Source of the DNA: Verrucomicrobiota bacterium
Lineage (GTDB): Bacteria; Verrucomicrobiota; Verrucomicrobiia; Opitutales; Opitutaceae
Length of the DNA: 53,687 nt
Direction of reading: 5' to 3'
NCBI GenBank assembly: GCA_023433275.1
Contig: JAEZDN010000117.1
Location: 1-53,687 of the forward strand
The notes under the pieces are model-generated. The model was not told the origin of the DNA, did no database searches, and was given only the letters and a program-made list of their open reading frames with translations. Shown in pieces: positions 16,919 through 24,340 of this stretch; position 1 is the first letter of the stretch; every line of letters begins with the position of its first letter. The translations under genes were made by a program, and so were the position numbers.

Positions 16919-19204
16919 TCAGCCGCCCGGCCGGCCGGCCAACAACCCGCGCAAGGCCGCCGCCCCCCGAACCGGCATCTGGCAGGTGAAGTTCTCGCAG
17001 ACATGGGCCGTTACGCCGTCGCGGACGGTCATCGCGGCCAGATAGGGGCGACGCGCGGCCAGCCAGCGCTGGGCTTCCCCGCCATCGGCGCAAAGCACCG
17101 CCCGGCGCGGTCCCAGCTTCTCGTGCAACACCGCCGCCATCGCTCTGAAGTCCGGGGTGCCGGGATCCCCCGCCAGGACCACCGTGCGCGGCTCCGCCAA
17201 CAGGAGCTCCACGGCACACAGCAACTGGGGCAGCGCCTGCGGCCGGCGCGTCCATTGCGCCCGCAGCGACTCGATGGTCTGGCGCGCGCGTTCGCGATGG
17301 TTTTCCGCGCCTTCCCCGCTCCCGATCATCCAGTCAAGCCGCACGAGGTTCATGGCGGCAACCGAGTTGGGCGCGGGTTCAGCGCCATCGTAGTCCTCCT
17401 TCAACCTGACGATCACGCTCGGGTCGTCGGCGCGGGAATTGAAATAGCCCCCCCTGGCCGGATCCCAAAACAGTTCGTCCATTCGTTGCTGGAGTTTGAC
17501 GGCCCACTGCAGCCAGCGGATTTCAAAGCCCGCCTCATACAAGTCGAGGAGACCCTGGATGAGATAGGCATAATCCTCGGCAAACCCCGGAATGTCGCTC
17601 CGCCCCTCCCTCCAACTGCGATAGAGCACGCCCGTGGATTCATCATGGAGCTCCCGCTGAATGAACTCCGCCGCCCGCGTGGCGGCCTTCAGGTAGGGCA
17701 AGCCCTCCGGGCGCGGCGCCGCCAGCACCTGATGCCCGCGGGACAACGCGGAAATCATCAAGCCGTTCCACGCCGTGATGACCTTGTCATCGAGATGCGG
17801 ACGCGGCCGGGCGTCGCGCGCGGCGCGGAGCTTTTCGAGGCAGGTCAGCAGCTTCTGCTCGGCGTCGGGCACCGACAGCTTGAACTGCTCCGCTGTGCGT
17901 GCCAGCGGCCGCAACTGCCGGAGCACATTCTTCCCCGCGAATTCCCCCTGCGGGTCGTGCGCGACGTTGCCCTCGGGCTTCACGTCGTAATGCGCGCAGA
18001 AGAAGGCGGCGTCCTCCCCCAGCACCGCGTCGATCTCATCTTTCGTCCAAACATAGAAAGCCCCTTCCGCGTGGGCGGGCTTTTCGGGCCGGGCCGATCC
18101 GCCGGATGAGCCCGGCTGGCCGGGGACGACTCGCCCGGCCGGCTCGGCCACCGTTGAATCGGCGTCCTCCGCCGAATAAAAACCCCCGTGCGGGCCGGTG
18201 AGATCCCGCGCCACATAATCGAACACCTCTCGCGCAACCCAGCCGAACACCGGCAGTCCCGTCGCCTGCTGCGTCTCCACCAGGTTCAATGCGATCAGCG
18301 CCTGGTCGTAGAGCATCTTCTCGAAATGCGGCACGTGCCACTGTTCATCCACCGAGTAACGATGAAATCCGCCGCCGAGATGATCGTGAAACCCGCCCTC
18401 GATCATCCGCTGTAGCGTGGTCGCCACCATCCCGATGGCTTCCTGCCCCAGGTCCGTCTCCACGCCCTGCAAGGCCGCCGATCGCAGCAGGAAGTCGATG
18501 ATCGAGGCGCGGGGAAACTTCGGGGCTCCGCCAAAGCCGCCCCAGCGTGCGTCATGGGCCTCGTAGAAATATTGAAACCCCTTTTCGAAGGCGTCGCCGG
18601 CGTCCTCGTGCAACGGCCGGGGCGCTTCGGCTGGATTGGCCACCTCGTGCGCCGCCCCCTCGGCCGCATAGCGTCGCAACGACTGCAACACCTCCTCGGC
18701 GCCGGCCTCGATCTTTGCGCGCTGCTCGCCCCAGTGCCCCGCGATCGTGCGCAGCAACGTGATGAACCCCGGCCGGCCATCCCGGTCGGCCTTGGGAAAA
18801 TAAGTGCCGCCGAAAAAGGGTTTTCCGTCCGGGGTAAGCCACACGCTCATGGGCCAGCCGCCATGCCCCGTGGTGTGTTGCACGTAGGTCATGTACACGC
18901 GGTCGAGATCGGGCCGCTCCTCCCGGTCAACCTTCACGGGCACGAAGTCGCGGTTCAGGATTTCCGCCACCGCGGCATCCTCGAACGATTCGTGCGCCAT
19001 CACATGGCACCAATGGCATGTCGAGTACCCGATGCTGAGGAAGATGGGCTTCCCCTCGGCCCGCGCCTTCGCCCGCGCCTCGTCGCCCCACGGCAGCCAG
19101 GCTACCGGGTTCTCCGCGTGCTGGCGCAGGTAGGGTGACTTCTCGTCGGCGAGGCGGTTGGGCATCCGGGCACGATCCGCCGTTTCCGGCGCCGCGCAAG
19201 TCAT
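16919..19204 (-). CDS. YyaL/SPATA20-type thioredoxin-domain protein (DUF255)
   Basis: 761 residues. An N-terminal thioredoxin-like DUF255 domain with CxxC (STCHWCHVMAHESFED, Cys63 and Cys66) and GGWPMSVWLTPDGKPFFGG, then an (alpha/alpha)-barrel region resembling glycosidase or cellobiose-epimerase folds (DKVITAWNGLMISAL, GFAEDYAYLIQGLLDLYEAG). Full family length. Start at 19204 is preferred because it gives an ATGA overlap with the glycosyltransferase gene and has AGAGG 8 nt upstream; an internal ATG at 19165 (MPNRLADEKSPYL) is also possible. The function of the family is not settled. It is the last gene of the chain from 23.1 kb. Confidence 0.9.
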   Translation of the reverse strand: MTCAAPETADRARMPNRLADEKSPYLRQHAENPVAWLPWGDEARAKARAEGKPIFLSIGYSTCHWCHVMAHESFEDAAVAEILNRDFVPVKVDREERPDLDRVYMTYVQHTTGHGGWPMSVWLTPDGKPFFGGTYFPKADRDGRPGFITLLRTIAGHWGEQRAKIEAGAEEVLQSLRRYAAEGAAHEVANPAEAPRPLHEDAGDAFEKGFQYFYEAHDARWGGFGGAPKFPRASIIDFLLRSAALQGVETDLGQEAIGMVATTLQRMIEGGFHDHLGGGFHRYSVDEQWHVPHFEKMLYDQALIALNLVETQQATGLPVFGWVAREVFDYVARDLTGPHGGFYSAEDADSTVAEPAGRVVPGQPGSSGGSARPEKPAHAEGAFYVWTKDEIDAVLGEDAAFFCAHYDVKPEGNVAHDPQGEFAGKNVLRQLRPLARTAEQFKLSVPDAEQKLLTCLEKLRAARDARPRPHLDDKVITAWNGLMISALSRGHQVLAAPRPEGLPYLKAATRAAEFIQRELHDESTGVLYRSWREGRSDIPGFAEDYAYLIQGLLDLYEAGFEIRWLQWAVKLQQRMDELFWDPARGGYFNSRADDPSVIVRLKEDYDGAEPAPNSVAAMNLVRLDWMIGSGEGAENHRERARQTIESLRAQWTRRPQALPQLLCAVELLLAEPRTVVLAGDPGTPDFRAMAAVLHEKLGPRRAVLCADGGEAQRWLAARRPYLAAMTVRDGVTAHVCENFTCQMPVRGAAALRGLLAGRPGG

Positions 19205-19866
19205 TCGCCGCGCCTCTGCGTCACCCATTGCCGCAGCAACTGCAGATCACCGCGTCTCCCCCCATCCGCCATTCGCCGGGAGTTGGCCGCGTGCAATCGA
19301 CGGAGGAGCACGATTTCAGGCACGACCCCCCAACGAACGCGCTCACGTCGCAGCCGGAGGTTCCATTCGATCACGTCATTGACGCCGTTCGTCTCGCTGA
19401 ACCGCGCCCGTTGCAGGAAGAAGTCCCGCCGCATCAACGCCGCTCCCGGCAGGAATGCGTCCAGGGCCGGCCCCGTTCGCCGCCCGCCATGCGCCTCGGC
19501 CGAGAAATTACACCCCTGTCCGAAAATAATTTCCGTTTCCGGCCGCTCCGCCCGCCACGCCAGCTGACAAGCCAGTTTGCCCGGCACCCACAGGTCGTCG
19601 GCATCCAGAAACGCCAGCCAGGACCCGCGCGCCAGTTCCGCCCCGCGGTTCCGCGCCGCGCCGGCGCCCGCCCGCTCCTGCCTCACCGCGCGGACATTTC
19701 CTCCCATGGCCGCGATCACGCCAGCCGTTCCGTCCGTGGATCCATCGTCGACGACCAGTATTTCATCCACCGGCCGCGTCTGTGCGCGGATGCTCGCCAC
19801 CGCTTCCGCCAGGAAAGCGGCGGCATTGTGCGTGGGAATGACGACACTGACCGATTCCTCGTTCAT
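19201..19866 (-). CDS. glycosyltransferase family 2
   Basis: 221 residues with a GT-A fold: SVVIPTHNAAAFLAEAVASI at the N-terminus, ILVVDDGSTDGT near 37-48 and the metal-binding DADD (AFLDADDLW, about 86). It transfers a sugar from a nucleotide donor; acceptor unknown. It is shorter than many GT2 proteins but appears complete. It overlaps the nucleotidyltransferase upstream by 4 bp (ATGA) and the DUF255 gene downstream by 4 bp, showing tight coupling. The second GT2 of the chain is only distantly similar. Confidence 0.9.
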   Translation of the reverse strand: MNEESVSVVIPTHNAAAFLAEAVASIRAQTRPVDEILVVDDGSTDGTAGVIAAMGGNVRAVRQERAGAGAARNRGAELARGSWLAFLDADDLWVPGKLACQLAWRAERPETEIIFGQGCNFSAEAHGGRRTGPALDAFLPGAALMRRDFFLQRARFSETNGVNDVIEWNLRLRRERVRWGVVPEIVLLRRLHAANSRRMADGGRRGDLQLLRQWVTQRRGE

Positions 19867-21065
19867 CGGAGGCGGGACTGACCGTGGGCCGTGACCACCG
19901 TGCCGCGGTGCCCCGTGACCAGCTTCTTAAGCATCAGCGTCACTGCCGCCCCAAGCGTCGGTGCCTCCCAACGATCGCAAAGAAAGCGCGCCATGCGCCG
20001 CGTGCGTTCGAGGAATGGACCGCGACCACCGACCTGCCGAAGCAAACGCGCAAGGTTCCAAGCCCGCAGCCAGCGTCCCCCTTCCGCGGGATCGATGGTC
20101 CGACGGTATTCCCAGCGCTCCCGCCACGAACCCCGGTGCCCCCGCAATTCTCCCAGCACGGGCGCCGGAACAGGAAGTTTCAATTCCTCGGCGGCGAAGC
20201 CCAAGCCTTCACCCATCGCGAGCGTGGCGCCGGTTCGCCGGGCCATCTCCACCACCCGACGCCAGTCAAAACCATTCCCGTGCCGTCGCAGGATCCACGC
20301 GGCGTCGGCGAACCATCGAAAGGGCGCCTGGGGCGAGTAGTGCATGCCGTGACTGCAGATGTGCACCAGCGTGTCCTCGGGACAGAGCTGCAACGTGGCC
20401 ACGCCATCCATCGACAGGGGACGCGTCCGCTGCCAGAAAGCCCGAGTGACCTCCGCGTCGACACACCGGTGCAACACGTGCCAGTGCAAGTCCAGCTGGT
20501 CGGCGCCCCGCTGCCAGCCGAAGCTGCATTGCGTTTCGGTCCGCACCTGCAGCCAGGACAGATAATCAAGCTGCGGGCGCCACCCGTCCGCCTCCAGCCA
20601 CGCGGCCACCTCGTTCACCCGTTCGCCGGGCACGAGCAGGTCTGTGTCAGCCATCGGCCTCAGCCCCGCGTCGCCATAAGTGCCGGCCAGCAACGCCGCA
20701 CCCTTGAGCACGACCACCGGCACTCCCCGCGCCTGCCAGTCCGCCACCCAGCCCCGCGCCGCGCGCAACCGCATTTGATTTCGCGCCCAGTGATAGCGGT
20801 AATAGCCGCAACACTCGTCGAGAACCGCGTCGCGAATTCCGGCCGAGGATAGATTCCGCCACACCAAGGGCAGCAAATTCCAACTGCTGACATCCAGCTC
20901 CCGCAGGTTCTGCCCTGCCCGCCATTGCGCCCAAGACGAAAGCGCGGTCTCCCCCGGCCCCAGCGCCGCGCGGAGCAGGTGCAGCTGGTTCACGGTCGGC
21001 CACACGGAAGCCGCTGTCGCCGGACGGACGTCAATCAGCCGGTTGTTCGGGTTCATGCGGTGCAC
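19863..21065 (-). CDS. NTP_transf_5-type nucleotidyltransferase
   Basis: 400 residues. The nucleotidyltransferase core is at about 110-155: VVVLKGAALLAGTYGDAGLR then PMADTDLLVPGERVNEV, with the Asp pair of DTDLLV as the likely metal site. Such proteins (Pfam 'uncharacterised nucleotidyltransferase') are commonly coded next to PqqD- and HprK-like genes in polysaccharide and peptide-modification clusters, as here. The substrate is unknown. It overlaps the upstream glycosyltransferase by 35 bp. The start could be ATG 21065 or ATG 21056; I chose the longer. Confidence 0.82.
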   Translation of the reverse strand: MHRMNPNNRLIDVRPATAASVWPTVNQLHLLRAALGPGETALSSWAQWRAGQNLRELDVSSWNLLPLVWRNLSSAGIRDAVLDECCGYYRYHWARNQMRLRAARGWVADWQARGVPVVVLKGAALLAGTYGDAGLRPMADTDLLVPGERVNEVAAWLEADGWRPQLDYLSWLQVRTETQCSFGWQRGADQLDLHWHVLHRCVDAEVTRAFWQRTRPLSMDGVATLQLCPEDTLVHICSHGMHYSPQAPFRWFADAAWILRRHGNGFDWRRVVEMARRTGATLAMGEGLGFAAEELKLPVPAPVLGELRGHRGSWRERWEYRRTIDPAEGGRWLRAWNLARLLRQVGGRGPFLERTRRMARFLCDRWEAPTLGAAVTLMLKKLVTGHRGTVVTAHGQSRLR

Positions 21066-21780
21066 TGAATCCGGCTGCCCTTGGGTCCCGGGCGGAACCG
21101 GAGAGCAGCGGTAATTCCGCCGCCACGCCGGCGGCGGCTCGCCGGCGGGCCAGCGAGTCGCGCACGGTCCGCAACATCTCCGGGTCCCGCCACGTGCGTG
21201 CGTGCGTCACGCCCCCCGTGCCGCGGCGGTACAACAGCGTTTCGAACTCCAACGTAATCGCAGGCAGCGCCAACTCCCGCAGCCGGAAAAACCATTCGAC
21301 ATCCTCAGCCAGCCGACACGCTTCGTTGAACATCCCGACGCGTTCGAACACCGCCCGCCGAAAGAGCCCGGCGCCCAAATTCGGGGACACCCAGGGTTCG
21401 GGTGGCGTCAGTTCGAGGAAGCGCGTGCGCCCCATGACATAGAGCGCGGTGGGCGTGTCCTTCAGCGCCTGCACTCGCGCCGCCAGGCTGCCCTCGGGCC
21501 AGGCATCGTCATGATCGAGGAACGCGATCAACGCCCCGCGCGCTTGCCGCAAGCCCGCGTTCCGGGCGGCGGCTTGTCCCTGGTTCTCCTGTCGAAAATA
21601 ACGCGCCGCCGGGGCGCATCGGCGCACCACGGCTGCGGTGTCATCGGTCGAGCCATCATCCACCACGATGAACTCGAGGTCCGCCTGGCTTTGCCGCTGG
21701 ATGCTGGCGATCGACTCCGGCAGCCACCGCGCGCCATTGAAGACGGGCATCACCACGCTGATCTCGAGTCGGGGATTCAT
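21031..21780 (-). CDS. glycosyltransferase family 2
   Basis: 249 residues. GT-A motifs: ISVVMPVFNGARWLPESIAS, FIVVDDGSTDDT (about 38) and FLDHDDAW (about 90, the DxD site). The C-terminal part (PLLSGSARDPRAAGFSAPHE) is variable. Start at 21780 gives an ATGA overlap with the HprK-like gene; a longer open frame upstream is rejected because it is a shadow of that gene. Adds a sugar to an unknown acceptor; cluster membership suggests the acceptor may be a modified peptide or polysaccharide. Confidence 0.88.
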   Translation of the reverse strand: MNPRLEISVVMPVFNGARWLPESIASIQRQSQADLEFIVVDDGSTDDTAAVVRRCAPAARYFRQENQGQAAARNAGLRQARGALIAFLDHDDAWPEGSLAARVQALKDTPTALYVMGRTRFLELTPPEPWVSPNLGAGLFRRAVFERVGMFNEACRLAEDVEWFFRLRELALPAITLEFETLLYRRGTGGVTHARTWRDPEMLRTVRDSLARRRAAAGVAAELPLLSGSARDPRAAGFSAPHEPEQPAD

Positions 21781-22742
21781 GGCTGGAGTTCGTGGAGAAA
21801 CCGCTGGATCGCGACGGCAACCTGTTCCCGATCGGCCCCCAGTTCCAGCCGATAACCCGGGACCCGCCCGGCCAGCCGCGTGGTGTAGGCGAACAAGGGC
21901 CGGCGGGCCGCCGGCAGTACCATGAGCAGGCTGGTGAGCATGGACTTCACCACTTCCGGCGGACTCGCCGGCACGAGCCCCGTCCCGCCCGCTCCCGTGA
22001 TGCACAGCGTCAGGATCGCGCGCAAAGGCTGCCCATCTCCCCAGCGGCTCGCAGGCACACCCAGCCGCAGCAACGCCTTCCCGTTGGCGCCATCGGGAAA
22101 GGAACACGAGCGGGACAGCCCCGGAAACCGCTCCACATCGGCGGCGTGCACCTTGGCCAGGTTGAACAGGGACCAGACCCGCGGGGTCGGCTGATCATCC
22201 ACCGCCAGATAATCCTCGCCCAACACCTGCAGCCCGGCATTTGCGCAAGCGAGCACCGTGTTCGATTTGCCGCCCCCGCCCGCGGCGGCGAGCAACACCG
22301 CCCCGACTCCCGGCAAGCCGACCGCGCCGGCGTGGAGCAACTGCGCTCCACGACGTTGCAACCACGCCTGCAGGATCAGACGGAAAGGCGCGGCGCGCTC
22401 ATGACCCGGCAGTTTTTCGGGCGACGCGCACACAAACTCGGCGAACGACGCGGCGGCATCGAGCCGATGCCACAACCCGCTCGCCGGCTCGCCCACCTCC
22501 AGACCACGCGCATCGTCGCGCACCAGGAAACCCGTTGCCGGTCCCGCCGGCCAGACGAGTTGCTCCACCCGCGCGCGAATCACCAGCTCCGGTTCGGCCG
22601 GCGGGATCAGGCGATGCGCCAGCGACTCGCCCATGGCCTGACGCAACCGCTCGTCGCCCCACTCCACCCGCACCGCGGCGCCCGCCAGCCGGTAGAAATC
22701 GCTGACCGCGGTCACGAGGGTTTTGTCGCCTGATGCGGCCAT
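21777..22742 (-). CDS. HprK-like P-loop serine kinase
   Basis: 321 residues. Walker A is AAAGGGGKSNT (about 153-163); the following LGEDYLAVDD (about 174-183) fits the acidic catalytic motif of HPr-kinase-like proteins. The length and the N-terminal domain resemble the HprK-like proteins coded with PqqD and NTP_transf_5 genes, where a related kinase phosphorylates paeninodin-type lasso precursors. No lasso cyclase or protease gene is present here. The start overlaps the 3' end of the PqqD gene by 31 bp. What it phosphorylates is unknown; the PqqD tail is the most economical candidate. Confidence 0.83.
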   Translation of the reverse strand: MAASGDKTLVTAVSDFYRLAGAAVRVEWGDERLRQAMGESLAHRLIPPAEPELVIRARVEQLVWPAGPATGFLVRDDARGLEVGEPASGLWHRLDAAASFAEFVCASPEKLPGHERAAPFRLILQAWLQRRGAQLLHAGAVGLPGVGAVLLAAAGGGGKSNTVLACANAGLQVLGEDYLAVDDQPTPRVWSLFNLAKVHAADVERFPGLSRSCSFPDGANGKALLRLGVPASRWGDGQPLRAILTLCITGAGGTGLVPASPPEVVKSMLTSLLMVLPAARRPLFAYTTRLAGRVPGYRLELGADREQVAVAIQRFLHELQP

Positions 22743-23137
22743 CCCTGCGTGCCCACATCGTGGATGGGATCCAGCAACAGCAGGTCCTGCAGGTCCGCAA
22801 AGCGCTCGATCGCCGGCGCGGCAAAGGGCTGGCGCTCCGCCGGTGACGGCATGACCAGCGCATTCATGGACGCATCCTCCACGACCAAATCCTCGTCGCG
22901 AAGCTGTTGCAGGAATCCCGCGGCTGCCGCCTCGGCCGCGACCCGATCCACCACAAACGCCGCGGCCAGCGCCTCGGCGATCGCGGAGGCACTCGCCGGC
23001 GTCGCCAGCATCTGCCAGATCGCGGCGGCCGTGCCGCGTAGGCTGTAATACACCCCCGTTCCCAAGTGGATGGCGATGACCTCGCCATTCAGCAGATCGT
23101 GGCTGACAGATTCATGACGGATACGCCACGCGCCCAT
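22712..23137 (-). CDS. PqqD-like peptide-binding protein with precursor-like tail
   Basis: 141 residues, longer than the usual 85-95 of PqqD. Residues 1-88 are a PqqD fold (LLNGEVIAIHLGTGVYYSLR, AAIWQML). After an Ala/Pro-rich link comes a strongly patterned tail (about 104-134) with FADLQDLLLLDPIHDV and GWP. It is the first gene of the chain, and its 3' end overlaps hprK-like. Start at ATG 23137, the first in this frame before the PqqD fold. The tail could be a fused substrate or a docking motif; I cannot align it. Divergent from the epimerase gene across 120 bp that shows no precursor ORF. Confidence 0.8.
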   Translation of the reverse strand: MGAWRIRHESVSHDLLNGEVIAIHLGTGVYYSLRGTAAAIWQMLATPASASAIAEALAAAFVVDRVAAEAAAAGFLQQLRDEDLVVEDASMNALVMPSPAERQPFAAPAIERFADLQDLLLLDPIHDVGTQGWPHQATKPS

Positions 23138-23257
23138 GGGCAAATTTCTGGGCGAGCCCCGCGACCGTGGCAAAGCGAATGTTAGCGCTCGGTCCGCCGG
23201 ACAATCTCGTTGCGGATCGAGGGGCCCCGGACAGGTTGCCCGCAACCCCACCACTTC

Positions 23258-24124
23258 ATGCCCACCAAGCGCATCATCGTCACCGGCGGCACCGGCAAGG
23301 CCGGTCATTGGATCATCAAGCATTTTGACGAACAGGGCTACGACGTCACCAACGTCGACACCCGCCGGCCGGCGCAACCACTGTGCCGGACCATTGTGGC
23401 CGACCTCACCCAACTCGGCCAGGTCGTCGCCGCCTTCTCGCCGCACGCCACCGGCAACCGCGCGCCTTTCGACGGCGTTGTGCACATGGCCGCGATTCCC
23501 CGCGCGCATGAGAATCCGAATGATGAGATCTTCCGCGTCAACAGCCTCACGACCTACAACGTCCTCGAGGCCTGCGGGCTGCTCGGCATCAAGAAGGCCG
23601 TCATCGCCTCCAGCGAATCGTCGTACGGCATCTGTTTCGCCGATAAATTTTTCGAGCCGCAGTATCTTCCGGTCGACGAGGAGCACCCGCAGCTGCCCGA
23701 GGACACCTACGGCCTGACCAAGGTCGTCAATGAGGCCACCGCCGCCATGTTCCACCGCCGCGACGGCACGCAGATCATCTCCTTCCGCATCGGCAACGTC
23801 GTCTGCCCCGAGGATTACGCGGCCATCAAGGCGCGCTTCGCCCACCCGGAGGACCGGTTGCGCATCCTGTGGTCGTACATCGATTCCCGCGACCTCGCCA
23901 TCGGCTGCCGCCTCGCCATCGAGAAGAACGGCCTCGGTTGCGAAAACGTCATCATCGCCGCGGATGACACGTCGTCCGACGTGCCCTCGAAGCAATTGAT
24001 CAAGCGCTTCCTCCCCGGCGTGAAGAAGTTCAAGACGCCGATAAAGGACCGCCAGGCCCTCATCTCCAACGCTCGGCTCAAGAAGCTCCTCGGTTGGAGG
24101 CAAAAGCACTTCTTCCCGCTCTGA
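23258..24124 (+). CDS. NAD-dependent epimerase/dehydratase (extended SDR)
   Basis: 288 residues. Rossmann motif IIVTGGTGKAG near the start, ASSESSYGI with Ser124-126 region and YGLTK (Tyr and Lys of the catalytic pair) near 158. Typical of extended SDR sugar epimerases and dehydratases. The start ATG 23258 follows an extension that lacks a Rossmann start. Substrate unknown; a role in nucleotide-sugar supply for the neighbouring glycosyltransferases is plausible but not shown. Confidence 0.87.
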   Translation: MPTKRIIVTGGTGKAGHWIIKHFDEQGYDVTNVDTRRPAQPLCRTIVADLTQLGQVVAAFSPHATGNRAPFDGVVHMAAIPRAHENPNDEIFRVNSLTTYNVLEACGLLGIKKAVIASSESSYGICFADKFFEPQYLPVDEEHPQLPEDTYGLTKVVNEATAAMFHRRDGTQIISFRIGNVVCPEDYAAIKARFAHPEDRLRILWSYIDSRDLAIGCRLAIEKNGLGCENVIIAADDTSSDVPSKQLIKRFLPGVKKFKTPIKDRQALISNARLKKLLGWRQKHFFPL

Positions 24125-24128
24125 TCCC

Positions 24129-24250
24129 AGTAGGGCCAGTCTCCGACCAGCCCCGCCGCGCGTCAGCTGGCCGGTCAAAGACCGACCCTGCCTTCACCCC
24201 CGCGAGCCTTCCGCCCCGGTAGGCTCGCCGCTCGGAGCGACCTCGCCCAC
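24129..24250. repeat. intergenic palindrome group before the ABC-F gene
   Basis: The 216-bp gap begins GTAGGGCCAGTCTCCGACC, then an imperfect stem GGCCGGTC-AAA-GACCGACC near 24170-24188, and a third unit GGTAGG-CTCGC-...-GCGACC near 24219-24240. All share the GTAGG edge of the dispersed family. Nothing else is visible there except the leader of the ABC-F gene. Confidence 0.45.
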
Positions 24251-24340
24251 GCAGCCGACACGACGCTCGCCCCGCCCAAATCGCAGGCAAAAACCCGCCA
24301 TTGACGGACGCTCCGCCGCCCGGCTCACTTGCGGGTTCCC

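Noticed and set aside
12536..18109. Very long open frame on the plus strand opposite the hybrid kinase and the DUF255 gene
   Set aside because: It is antisense to two genes with clear domains, its residues are rich in Arg, His, Gln and Ala with no domain, and such frames are common in high-GC DNA.
21031..22107. A longer start for the second glycosyltransferase
   Set aside because: The added residues are a shadow of the HprK-like gene; the ATG at 21780 makes the usual 4-bp overlap and directly precedes the GT2 opening strand.
22712..24178. A 488-residue frame that includes the PqqD-like protein
   Set aside because: Its upstream part is antisense to the epimerase gene, so the true gene begins at 23137.
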